Positions 25,915 through 33,834 of a stretch of 64,000 nucleotides of DNA are shown in pieces. The notes below the pieces were generated by a model, which saw nothing but the letters and a program-made list of their open reading frames with translations, ran no database searches and was not told where the DNA came from. A program made the position numbers and the translations under genes. The DNA is taken from NCBI GenBank assembly GCA_030950285.1, contig JAUZRR010000009.1, positions 62,001 to 126,000 on the forward strand. Direction: 5' to 3'. The stretch comes from Planctomycetota bacterium (GTDB lineage Bacteria; Planctomycetota; Phycisphaerae; Phycisphaerales; UBA1924). The number at the start of each line of letters is the position of its first letter. The first letter of the stretch is position 1.

Positions 25915-25945
25915 CCGCGACCACTTGGTGGTCGCGGTTGTTTTT
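25915..25945 (+). terminator. strong hairpin with T-run just upstream of the DUF3800 start
   Basis: CCGCGACCAC (25915-25924) and GTGGTCGCGG (25928-25937) form a 10-bp perfect stem with a TTG loop, followed by TTGTTTTT. Only 18 bases separate it from the GTG start at 25964. It could end an unannotated small RNA in the preceding A/T-rich gap, or attenuate the DUF3800 gene. Confidence 0.7.
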
Positions 25946-25963
25946 ACTGCTACGCTTTGGTCC

Positions 25964-26872
25964 GTGAGGATTCTGTTCATAGATGAGTCCGGGTGTCTTG
26001 GAGCTCTCCCGGTCGGAAATTCCAAGATTCAGCCAGTGTTCTGTCTTGCTGGGCTGATCATCCCACAGGATCGAATCTCAATGCTCACACGGGACTGGAT
26101 CGATCTCAAGCAGCGATTCTTTCCTCGCCTGTGCAAAATCGGGGCAAGGTCATGGGATTGGCAAATGGCAGAGATCAAAGGCGCAGATCTTCGTCGCCCA
26201 TTCAGGAAGGGGAATCGGCGCTTGATTCGTCATGCGACCGGGTTCCTAGACAAGACGATCGAACTCCTAGAATCTCATGATTCGAAACTTGTCAGTCGAA
26301 CGTGGATAAAAAATCCTGGAGATTCATTCAATCACCGTTCGGTCTACAGTTTCTCGGTACAAGCGCTGTGTGATTCCTTTCAGGCATTTCTACTGAAGAA
26401 TAACGAACTGGGTTTGGCTATCGCTGACAGTACGATGCCGAAGCAGAACACCATTGTGTCTCACAGTATCTTCACCGGCCGCTACAAACAAAATGGTGAT
26501 CGCTACTCGAACCTGATTGAGGTCCCGGTCTTTGGGCACAGCGATAACCATGCCGGGTTACAGATTACCGATATCATGGCATCAGCTCTTATCTTTCCGA
26601 TCTGCGCGTACTTCTTTGCTCATGGTCGATTCAAGAATCTGCATATCCACTCTCGTTACGAACAACTTGCAAAGAGGTATACGCCCGCGTTGCAAGCGAT
26701 GGAGTACCGACACGTCACGGCTTATGGCTTGAAGGGTGGCCTCGTCGTGAGTGATCCAGGAAGCAAACGCGGTAGTGGGCACTTATTCAGTCAGTATGGC
26801 TCGAATCCCCATGCCAATGCCGTTATTAGCAATTTGGCACCTGCACCTGCGGCCCCACGCACCAGTGAATGA
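25964..26872 (+). CDS. DUF3800-family protein
   Basis: A 302-residue protein. The opening RILFIDESGCLG is the DUF3800 signature, and DNHAGLQITDIMASAL near residue 195 is its second conserved acidic motif; the arrangement (acidic strand, central Asp in LAIADS, C-terminal Asp) suggests a metal-dependent RNase H-like fold. These genes are frequent in accessory regions and near mobile elements; their biochemical role is not established. The GTG at 25964 places the DESG motif at residues 7-10; an upstream in-frame start at 25925 overlaps the hairpin. Composition is far less GC-rich than every neighbour, and no Shine-Dalgarno is seen. Likely horizontally acquired. Confidence 0.82.
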   Translation: MRILFIDESGCLGALPVGNSKIQPVFCLAGLIIPQDRISMLTRDWIDLKQRFFPRLCKIGARSWDWQMAEIKGADLRRPFRKGNRRLIRHATGFLDKTIELLESHDSKLVSRTWIKNPGDSFNHRSVYSFSVQALCDSFQAFLLKNNELGLAIADSTMPKQNTIVSHSIFTGRYKQNGDRYSNLIEVPVFGHSDNHAGLQITDIMASALIFPICAYFFAHGRFKNLHIHSRYEQLAKRYTPALQAMEYRHVTAYGLKGGLVVSDPGSKRGSGHLFSQYGSNPHANAVISNLAPAPAAPRTSE

Positions 26873-26900
26873 TCTTGGGTTGAAATTAACCATCCCTAAT

Positions 26901-27440
26901 TCAGCCAAATCCCTCCCCCATCTCCCGCCGAAACTCCTCGCTCTTGCCCGGGGCGATGGTCGCCCAGTTCCAGCGTTCGTTGCCTACGAGAATGCGTGAG
27001 ATCAGCATGATCTGGCCGGTGTGATAGGCGCAGTGGGCGATCGCCCGCGTCACGGCTTCGGGCACCGTGTGCGGCTGGCTGCGGATGGTCACCGTGCGGG
27101 CAAGATCGGCTTCGGTCAGCGCTTCGATCGCGTCGATCGCGGTCTGCCAGCCTCGGTTCCAGATCACCAGCACCTCTTCGCGCGACTCATTGCCGAGCGC
27201 GAACTCGGCGTCACGGTTGCGCCAGTCTTTCTCGCCATCGGTGGTGAGAAAGTCGGTAAAGCGGCTGCGGAGCGAGCCGGCGAGGTGCTTCATAACCACC
27301 GAAACAGCGTTGGTGCCGGGAGCGATGGTCGCGTGCAGTTTGTCGTCGGGCACTTGCGTCACAGCGTGCTCGGCCCACTGCTTCTGCTTTCGCAGCTCGG
27401 TAAGCCAGGCGGCGGTCACGGTCTCGGTCAGGGTTGGCAT
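26901..27440 (-). CDS. DinB-like / DUF1572 family protein
   Basis: A 179-residue four-helix protein of the DinB/YfiT fold. The metal-ligand histidines are visible in VVMKHLAGS and in IAHCAYHTGQIMLI near the C-terminus. This fold covers thiol transferases and other metal-dependent small enzymes; the exact reaction is unknown. The ATG at 27440 is taken because the sequence then starts MPTLTETVTAAWL, a normal DUF1572 beginning. It lies 16 bases after the dus stop on the same strand, so the two are probably cotranscribed. Confidence 0.85.
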   Translation of the reverse strand: MPTLTETVTAAWLTELRKQKQWAEHAVTQVPDDKLHATIAPGTNAVSVVMKHLAGSLRSRFTDFLTTDGEKDWRNRDAEFALGNESREEVLVIWNRGWQTAIDAIEALTEADLARTVTIRSQPHTVPEAVTRAIAHCAYHTGQIMLISRILVGNERWNWATIAPGKSEEFRREMGEGFG

Positions 27441-27456
27441 GCCCGATGATAGGAGT

Positions 27457-28839
27457 TCACACGCGATCGGCTGCGTCTGTTTGATAGTACTCGTCGAGCA
27501 CCGCCCGCCAGTCTTCCAGACTCGCCACGCGCGTGAACCGCAGGCGGACCTCTTCCCCTCGCGGGTGGTGCTCGGCAAAACGGATGCCGAACTTCCGCAT
27601 CACGCGGCCGGTGTAGACCTCCGGCTTGCGGCACGAAGCGTTGACCGCCAACGCCAACTCGAAGTGGCTCTCGAGCACCGCGCGCTGCTCGGCGACACTG
27701 GGACGCGCGGGCTCACGCCCCGCGAGCAGGTCGCGGGCCTGACGGAAGATCCACGGGTTGCCGATACAGCCGCGGGCGACGCTTGCGCCGCTCACGCCGG
27801 TGAACTCGACCATGCGGAAGATGTCGCTGACTGTCCAGATATCGCCCGACCCAAAGACGATCCGGCGAGGGTCATCCGCGCGAAGCCTCGCCACGATGCC
27901 GCGCAACAGGTCCCACCGGCTCGGGCCGACGTACTTCTGCTCGACGGTGCGGGCGTGGATCGTCGCCCAGGCGTAGCCCATCGAATAGGCCGCGTCGGTG
28001 ATGCGCCAGAAGGCGTCGATCATCTCGGGCGTGTCGTCAAAGCTGCGGCGGATCTTGAGCGTGCAGGCGATCCCTTCGGGCACCGCCTCGCGGACCGCTT
28101 CGAGTATCGCGATCGCGCCGTCGGGCTCGGCAAGCCAGTGCCCGCCTCGGGCTTTGCGCGAGATTTTCTTGACCGGGCAGGCGAGATTGACATCAATCGC
28201 AGCAAAGGAGGGTGTGGAATCGTCAGAACCAGAGGCCGCAACTAAAGAAGAAGAAGAAGGCATCGAGGCATCGGGGCATCGAGGCATCGAGGTAGGAGCC
28301 GGGTCTGCGCCGGGGTCGAGCGGGCCGAGTTGTTCGCCGCCGGGGAGGCGGAGGTGTTTCCCGGGCGAGAGATTCCCGTCGTAAGCGAGGCGGCGGTACT
28401 CCCGATCACGGCGGCGGCCTTGCTCGGCCATTTTCAACGCGGCGATCGCCATCTCGGTGGGGTCTGAGCCCATGAGCTGCCCGACCAGCGGCGTGTCCTC
28501 CGCCCCGCCGGGCACGTTGTTGTGCAGCTCACCCAGGTCGGCTTTGGCAAAGCCCCGCCCGCCGGCGAGGAGGGTGCGGTCGAGCAGGGCTTCGGTGACG
28601 CAGCAGGGACAGCCGTGGCGGCGGGCGATGATGCGCATCGCCGCGTCGGAGTATCCTGCGAGGCCGGCCTGGAAAAAGGGCGCATCGAACCCCGGGACAA
28701 TCTCGGCGACGCGGGGGTCCATGCCCCCGTTGCCGTGCTCGAGCGCGAGCCGCTCCGCGACGCGGCGGGGGTCGATACCCTCTGCTCCGGGCGCGACAGC
28801 CGGGCAGGGCGGGGTGGCGTTGTTGCTGGTGCAGCCCAT
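27457..28839 (-). CDS. dus: tRNA-dihydrouridine synthase with an internal insertion
   Basis: A 460-residue flavoenzyme reducing uridine to dihydrouridine in tRNA. The TIM-barrel start is FFQAGLAGYSDAAMR, followed by TEALLDRTLL and LVGQLMGSDP. The catalytic cysteine is Cys221 in DVNLACPVKKI, with the neighbouring lysine motif; later come CTLKIRRSFDD, IHARTVEQKY, VFGSGDIW and ARGCIGNPWIF. A segment of about 70 residues (roughly 141-212) interrupts the barrel just before the catalytic strand. It is Pro/Ser-rich and encoded by short repeats (GAAGAAGAAG and GGCATCGAGGCATCG), so it looks like a later expansion. The first 40 residues are also extra. The ATG at 28839 has little ribosome-site support. 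Confidence 0.9.
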   Translation of the reverse strand: MGCTSNNATPPCPAVAPGAEGIDPRRVAERLALEHGNGGMDPRVAEIVPGFDAPFFQAGLAGYSDAAMRIIARRHGCPCCVTEALLDRTLLAGGRGFAKADLGELHNNVPGGAEDTPLVGQLMGSDPTEMAIAALKMAEQGRRRDREYRRLAYDGNLSPGKHLRLPGGEQLGPLDPGADPAPTSMPRCPDASMPSSSSLVAASGSDDSTPSFAAIDVNLACPVKKISRKARGGHWLAEPDGAIAILEAVREAVPEGIACTLKIRRSFDDTPEMIDAFWRITDAAYSMGYAWATIHARTVEQKYVGPSRWDLLRGIVARLRADDPRRIVFGSGDIWTVSDIFRMVEFTGVSGASVARGCIGNPWIFRQARDLLAGREPARPSVAEQRAVLESHFELALAVNASCRKPEVYTGRVMRKFGIRFAEHHPRGEEVRLRFTRVASLEDWRAVLDEYYQTDAADRV

Positions 28840-28905
28840 CGGGCAAGGATAGGAATCAACGCGACGGCGCGAAAGACACGCGAAAACGCGGAGAGCGAGG
28901 CAGGG

Positions 28906-29421
28906 ATGAAACGACAGACCATCAGGGACGGGCACAAGACACGGGCGCACCGGCGTGGATTCTCGGTGGAATCGGGGCGGATCCGCTGCACCACGCTCGG
29001 GCTTCTCTGCCTGCTCGGCGGGTGCGGGATGCTCCCGACCGGGCTCGCCGACCGGAGCGTCGGCACCTACGACCGCCCCTTCCCGGCCGGGCTCGCGCAG
29101 AGCGAAACGCTTGACGTGCAGGTCATCCGCAAGCCCGAAACCAAGATCACCATGACCAACACCACCGCCCGCAGCTTCGGCCCCTCGACGGTCTGGATCA
29201 ACGGCCGGTTCAGCACGCCGATCCTGGGATTTGAGGCCGGGCAAACACTCACGCTCGATCTCTACGATTTCCGCGACGAGTTCGGCGAACGCTTCCGGGC
29301 CGGCGGATTCTTTGCGACCAAAGCCCCGGAGAAAGTCATGCACGCCCAGCTCGAGACGCTGGTCGACGGCGACACCCACCTGCTGGGGCTCGTCATGATC
29401 GATCAGGACGACATCCGCTAG
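28906..29421 (+). CDS. small predicted lipoprotein
   Basis: A 171-residue protein. A basic start (MKRQTIRDGHKTRAHRRGF) leads to LGLLCLLGGCGM, a lipoprotein signal with the cysteine near residue 40. The mature part (LDVQVIRKPETKITMTNTTARSFGPSTVWIN, then LTLDLYDFRDEFGERF) reads as one small beta-sandwich and contains conserved-looking Asp/Phe pairs, but no family is recognised. It is divergent from dus and is followed 52 bases later by the PIG-L gene. Confidence 0.72.
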   Translation: MKRQTIRDGHKTRAHRRGFSVESGRIRCTTLGLLCLLGGCGMLPTGLADRSVGTYDRPFPAGLAQSETLDVQVIRKPETKITMTNTTARSFGPSTVWINGRFSTPILGFEAGQTLTLDLYDFRDEFGERFRAGGFFATKAPEKVMHAQLETLVDGDTHLLGLVMIDQDDIR

Positions 29422-29473
29422 GCCTGTGCAGGAATAGGGCTGAGTGTGCGCACGCCGCACGGAGGAGAACACC

Positions 29474-30241
29474 ATGGCGCAGGTGCTTGTTGTCGGCCCG
29501 CACCCGGACGATCAGGAACTGGGCATGGGCGGCACGATCGCCCGGCTCGCTGAGCAGGGCCACGACGTGCTCCTGCTCGACATGACCAACGGCGAGCCCA
29601 CGCCCTTTGGCGACCCCGCGACCCGGGCCAAAGAAGCCGAGGCCGCAGCCGCTGCGCTCTCGCCCGATGCCGCGATGTTTCCGGAGGGCAAGCCGGTTCG
29701 TCGGGTGCTGCTCGGGCTCCGCAATCGTTTCGTCGAGCACACCATCGAAGCGCGGCACGCGGTTGCGGGCGTGATGCGGGCGCACCGGGCCGAGATCATC
29801 TTCCTGCCTTACTTTGAGGACGCGCACCCCGACCACCTCGCGGTGACCCGGATCGTCGAGGACGCGAGGTTTGACGCCAAACTCACGGGGATCGAGATGC
29901 CGGTCCCCGAGGCGCTACGGCCGTCGGGCACCGATGCCAAGCCGCAGGACTTTGCTCCGCCTTGCCACCCGCGGTGGTTGTTTTATTACTATTGCACGCA
30001 CCTGCGGATCACGCCTCAGCCGACCTTCGTCTTCGACGTCAGCGGCTGCGAAACAAAGAAAGAACTCGCGATCCGGGCGTACCACTCGCAGTTCGGGATC
30101 AACGAGAAAAACCGCCCCGTGGTCGAGTGGGTGATGGGCTCGACCCGCTTCTTCGGCTCGCGGATCGGAACGGCTGCGGGCGAGCCGTTCTTTGCGAGAG
30201 AGCCGGTGGGGCTGACGGGGTTTGGGGCGCTGCCGTTGTAA
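29474..30241 (+). CDS. PIG-L family deacetylase, BshB1-like
   Basis: A 255-residue zinc-dependent amidase. The metal-binding motif GPHPDDQELGMGG is at residues 8-20, and the second ligand lies in EDAHPDHLAV. The overall layout, including NGEPTPFGDP and the C-terminal YHSQFG, is that of BshB1/MshB-type enzymes that remove an acetyl group from N-acetylglucosaminyl conjugates. A strong GGAGGAG precedes the ATG at 29474. A full bacillithiol pathway is not visible here, and the GHQP protein at 8326 is only a distant candidate for another step. Confidence 0.88.
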   Translation: MAQVLVVGPHPDDQELGMGGTIARLAEQGHDVLLLDMTNGEPTPFGDPATRAKEAEAAAAALSPDAAMFPEGKPVRRVLLGLRNRFVEHTIEARHAVAGVMRAHRAEIIFLPYFEDAHPDHLAVTRIVEDARFDAKLTGIEMPVPEALRPSGTDAKPQDFAPPCHPRWLFYYYCTHLRITPQPTFVFDVSGCETKKELAIRAYHSQFGINEKNRPVVEWVMGSTRFFGSRIGTAAGEPFFAREPVGLTGFGALPL

Positions 30242-30346
30242 GACCACCCGCGAACATCATCCATATCTTCGTTTTTGCAGTGCCGTGTTTTCGGCGGTGC
30301 TGTGGGGTTGATGTTTCTGATCTTTGTGCATCAAGCGATGCAGCTC

Positions 30347-30464
30347 TGTCCCCTCGCTTGCGCGAGGGGCTCTCCAGGAAGATCATGTGCAAGGTCATGT
30401 GCAAGGTCATGTGCAAGGTCATGTGCGCTGAGAACAGAGCCCCTCGCGCGAGCGAAGGGACAAC
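30347..30464. repeat. two-hairpin palindromic repeat, copy R5, with internal 12-base repeats
   Basis: The arms are CCCCTCGCTTGCGCGAGGGG and CCCCTCGCGCGAGCGAAGGG. The spacer is enlarged by AAGGTCATGTGC repeated three times (30391-30426) after one variant copy (30379-30390), indicating slippage expansion. It lies between the PIG-L and mgtE genes, both forward. The rest of the 346-base interval 30242-30588 shows no other gene. Confidence 0.88.
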
Positions 30465-30588
30465 ACCTTCCAGAGCCAGACACAACTGCGATGAAGTCTT
30501 TGGCGTCCGGCGGCGGGTTGCTCATGCCGGGTGTCGGCATCGGCATCGGCTTTGAGAGCACGTGTCCGTCCGCGTACGATGTTGGCTC

Positions 30589-31974
30589 ATGGGAAGCACT
30601 GTCCAACTCCTCGAGCCTGATATCCGCGAGGCGATCAGCGAACGCCGCTTTGGGGAGCTGCGGACCGCGCTGCGCGAGATGGAGCCGCCGGACATCGGCG
30701 AGTTGCTCAGTGAGATGGAACCGGGCGAGGCGGCGATTGTCTTCCGCCTGCTCTACCGCGAGGCGGCCGCCGAAGCGTTTACGCACCTCGAACCCGATCG
30801 GCAGGAGACCCTCGTCGAGCACCTGGGCGACGAGCGGACGCTGCGGCTGCTCGAAGAGCTGCACCCCGACGACCGCGCCGCGTTCCTCGATGAGCTGCCC
30901 GCCCAGGCCGCTGCGAAACTCATCAATCGACTGAGCCCCGAAAACCGGCGGATCACCCAGCAGATCCTCAACTACCCCGAGGACAGCGTCGGGCGGCTGA
31001 TGACCCCCGACTATGTGCGGGTCCGGATGCAATGGACCGTTGGACAGGCGATCGAGCACATCCGCAAGTTCGGCCGCGACGCCGAGACGATCAACTGGGT
31101 GTTCGTTGTCGGTGATCGGCTCCGGCTGCTCGACGAGCTGCCGATCCGTCGGCTGCTGCTGGCCGAGCCCGACGTGACGATCGAGTCGCTCTGCGACGGG
31201 CGGTTTGTGAGCCTCAATATCACCGACGATCGCGAAGAGGCGGTCCATGTCATGGCAAAGTACGACCGCCCGGCGCTGCCGGTGGTGGATAGTGCGGGCA
31301 GCCTGCTGGGGATCGTCACCTTCGACGACGTGGCGGACGTTGCCGAGGAAGAGGCCACCGAAGACATCCAAAAACTCGGCGGCATGGAAGCACTCGACGC
31401 GCCCTACATGCAGACCGGGCTCCTCGACATGATCCGCAAGCGCGGCGGGTGGCTCTGCGTGCTGTTTGTGATGCAGGTGCTGACCATCGGCGTCATCGAC
31501 CACTTTCAGAGCGCGCTCTCGAGAGCGACGGTGCTGATCGTGTTCATCCCGCTGATAATCTCCTCGGGCGGCAACACCGGAACCCAGGCCGCGTCGCTGC
31601 TCATTCGCGCTCTGGCGTTGGGCGAGGTCTCCCCCGCAGACTGGATCCGTGTCGTTCGACGAGAGCTGCTGGTCGGGCTGGTGCTCGGCGGCGCACTGGG
31701 CACGCTCGCGTGGCTGCTGGTGATCTCGCTCAACATGCTGGGCATCGCGCCCACCACGCACGCACCGCTGGTCGGGTTGTCGGTGGGGATCGCGGTGATT
31801 TCGATCGTGGTGTGGGGGGTGCTGGTGGGCTCGGTGTTCCCGCTGCTGCTCGAGCGTCTCGGGGCCGACCCCGCCGCGATCAGCTCGCCTCTGGTCGCGA
31901 CGCTGATGGACGTCTCGGGGCTGGTGATCTACTTTGTGGTGGTGTCGGTGGTGCTGCGCGGGACGCTTTTGTAA
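30589..31974 (+). CDS. mgtE: MgtE-family magnesium transporter
   Basis: A 461-residue inner-membrane Mg2+ channel. The cytoplasmic MgtE N superhelical domain spans about 15-125 (LLSEMEPGEAAIVFRLL, LDELPAQAAAKLI). It is followed by two CBS domains at about 135-255 (VGRLMTPDYVRVR, GIVTFDDVADV) and five membrane helices, including LIISSGGNTGTQAASLLIRALALGE, which holds the ion-selectivity residues of MgtE. The domain order and length are standard. The ATG at 30589 is chosen to give the normal MgtE beginning; no Shine-Dalgarno and no recognisable magnesium riboswitch are seen in front of it. Confidence 0.94.
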   Translation: MGSTVQLLEPDIREAISERRFGELRTALREMEPPDIGELLSEMEPGEAAIVFRLLYREAAAEAFTHLEPDRQETLVEHLGDERTLRLLEELHPDDRAAFLDELPAQAAAKLINRLSPENRRITQQILNYPEDSVGRLMTPDYVRVRMQWTVGQAIEHIRKFGRDAETINWVFVVGDRLRLLDELPIRRLLLAEPDVTIESLCDGRFVSLNITDDREEAVHVMAKYDRPALPVVDSAGSLLGIVTFDDVADVAEEEATEDIQKLGGMEALDAPYMQTGLLDMIRKRGGWLCVLFVMQVLTIGVIDHFQSALSRATVLIVFIPLIISSGGNTGTQAASLLIRALALGEVSPADWIRVVRRELLVGLVLGGALGTLAWLLVISLNMLGIAPTTHAPLVGLSVGIAVISIVVWGVLVGSVFPLLLERLGADPAAISSPLVATLMDVSGLVIYFVVVSVVLRGTLL

Positions 31975-31984
31975 GACACGCGCG

Positions 31985-32065
31985 GTTGTCCCCTGGCTTG
32001 CGCGAGGGGCTCTATGAGGCACATGATCCACAGGGCCGAGAGCCCCTCGCGCAAGCGAGGGGACA
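31985..32065. repeat. two-hairpin palindromic repeat, copy R6
   Basis: Arms CCCCTGGCTTGCGCGAGGGG (one change) and CCCCTCGCGCAAGCGAGGGG followed by ACA. It lies between the converging ends of mgtE and gspE and begins ten bases after the mgtE stop. Confidence 0.9.
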
Positions 32066-32100
32066 GACCAGTATGGCAGAAAACGCAGGCCCGCAAGAGC

Positions 32101-33834
32101 TCAGTGCAGCACCCGGTACACCTCGGCCTGATCGGTGAAACCCTGCGCGACTTTCTCGCCCGCGTCGACACGCATCGGCTCAAAGCCGGCTGCCATCGCG
32201 GCTTCGTAGAGCGTCACGCCGTCGGCGCGTTCGCCGGTCAGGCGGCGGAGCTCGTCGGTCATCGCCATGATCTCGTAGACCGCGAGCCTGCCGCGGTACC
32301 CGGTCCCGAAGCAGTTTTCGCACTTCTCGCTTTTCTCGACCTGGTCCTGCCCGCTGCCGTCGCAGACGGTGCAGGTGCGGCGGACCAGCCGCTGGGCGAG
32401 CACCGCCAGCAGCGACGAAGTAATCAGGTAGGGCTCGAGCCCGATGTCGATGAGGCGCGGGATCGCGCTGGGCGCATCGTTGGTGTGCAGCGTCGCGAGC
32501 ACAAGGTGCCCGGTCAGCGAAGCCTGGATCGCCAGCTGCGCCGTCTCCTGGTCGCGGACCTCGCCGACGAGGATCACGTCGGGGTCCTGCCGAAGCAACG
32601 CGCGGAGGCCGTTGGCGAACGTCACACCCCGCTTGATGTTGACCTGCATCTGGCTGATGCCTTCGAGGTGATACTCGACCGGGTCCTCGATCGTCATCAC
32701 GTTCCGGCTTGTGCGGTCGATGCTGCCCAACGCCGCGTAGAGCGACGTGGTCTTGCCCGATCCGGTCGGCCCGGTGACGAGGATCATCCCCGTCGGCCGA
32801 TCGACCAGGTCCAGAAGCCGGGCCTGCATTTTCTTGCCCATCCCGATCTGGTCGAGGCTCAGCTGGGTCTGACTCTGATCGAGCAGGCGCAGCACCAGCC
32901 GCTCGCCGAAGACCGTGGGGATGCACGACAGGCGGATGTCGATTTTCTTCTGCCCGATGCGGACCGAGGTGTGCCCATCCTGCGGGCTGTGGCGGTTGGC
33001 GATGTCGAGCTCGGTCATCACCTTCAAGCGGCTGGAGATCGCAGCGGCCAGCGACATGGGCGGGCTGAACACATCGTGCAACATGCCGTCCACGCGGAAG
33101 CGGATGACCAGCTTGGTCTCCTGCGGGTGGATGTGAATATCGCTCGCGCGGCGGCGGAGCGCCTCGAACAGGATCATGTTCACCAGCCGGATCACCGGCG
33201 TCTGCCGCGCCAGCCCGAGCAGGTCGGTCGAAGAGCTCACCCCGGCCGCCATGCTCTCGATCGCCGAAGCGTCAAGAGGCATCTCCTCGATGATCTCGGT
33301 CACCAGGTCGCCGCGTTGTTCGTACCCCCGGTTGATAAGGTTGGCGACCGCCGCCCGCGGGCTCAGCACGATCCGCAGCGGCATATCGAGCATGTCTTCG
33401 ATGATGCCAAACACCGCCGGCTGCAAGGGCTGGGCGGTCGCGACCGTCATCGCGTGCCCGTCGCTCGAGAGCCCCGCGATGTGCTGCTGCCGCGCCAGAT
33501 CGGGCGGGACCGATTCATAGAACCGGCTCGAAGATTCCTGCAACCTCGGCTCGTTGATATAAGAAAGCCCGGTGCGCTGGCCGAGCTTGGTCAGCGCCTG
33601 CTGTTCGTCCATCGCGAGCAGCGACAGCATCACGTCCCACGGCTCGGTGTCCGAACCCTCGGCGTTGCGGAACATTCGGAGCTGCTCGGGCGAGAGCCTG
33701 AGCCCGCCGAGCTGCTCGGCGAGGTGCGCGGTCTCGTCCAGAACCAGCGCGCCGCCACCGCCGTTGTCGGGCGTTGCGCTCTTTCCCGCCGCGTCGCTGC
33801 TGCGCGAGAATCTTGCCAGCGGACCCTTTGCCAT
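32101..33834 (-). CDS. gspE: type II secretion / type IV pilus assembly ATPase
   Basis: A 577-residue cytoplasmic hexameric ATPase that powers pseudopilus or pilus assembly. The N-terminal GspE-N domain spans about 60-165. The core has Walker A GPTGSGKT at 355-362, Asp box TIEDPVEYH, Walker B DPDVILVGEVRDQETA and the His box ATLHTNDAPSA. The zinc motif CTVCDGSG...CENCFGTG, around residue 500, is typical of GspE/PilB. Its ATG overlaps the gspD stop by one base, so the two genes are translationally coupled. Confidence 0.94.
   Translation of the reverse strand: MAKGPLARFSRSSDAAGKSATPDNGGGGALVLDETAHLAEQLGGLRLSPEQLRMFRNAEGSDTEPWDVMLSLLAMDEQQALTKLGQRTGLSYINEPRLQESSSRFYESVPPDLARQQHIAGLSSDGHAMTVATAQPLQPAVFGIIEDMLDMPLRIVLSPRAAVANLINRGYEQRGDLVTEIIEEMPLDASAIESMAAGVSSSTDLLGLARQTPVIRLVNMILFEALRRRASDIHIHPQETKLVIRFRVDGMLHDVFSPPMSLAAAISSRLKVMTELDIANRHSPQDGHTSVRIGQKKIDIRLSCIPTVFGERLVLRLLDQSQTQLSLDQIGMGKKMQARLLDLVDRPTGMILVTGPTGSGKTTSLYAALGSIDRTSRNVMTIEDPVEYHLEGISQMQVNIKRGVTFANGLRALLRQDPDVILVGEVRDQETAQLAIQASLTGHLVLATLHTNDAPSAIPRLIDIGLEPYLITSSLLAVLAQRLVRRTCTVCDGSGQDQVEKSEKCENCFGTGYRGRLAVYEIMAMTDELRRLTGERADGVTLYEAAMAAGFEPMRVDAGEKVAQGFTDQAEVYRVLH

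Noticed and set aside
30464-30588. Magnesium-sensing riboswitch before mgtE
   Set aside because: No M-box-like conserved stems could be recognised in the 125 bases between R5 and the start codon.
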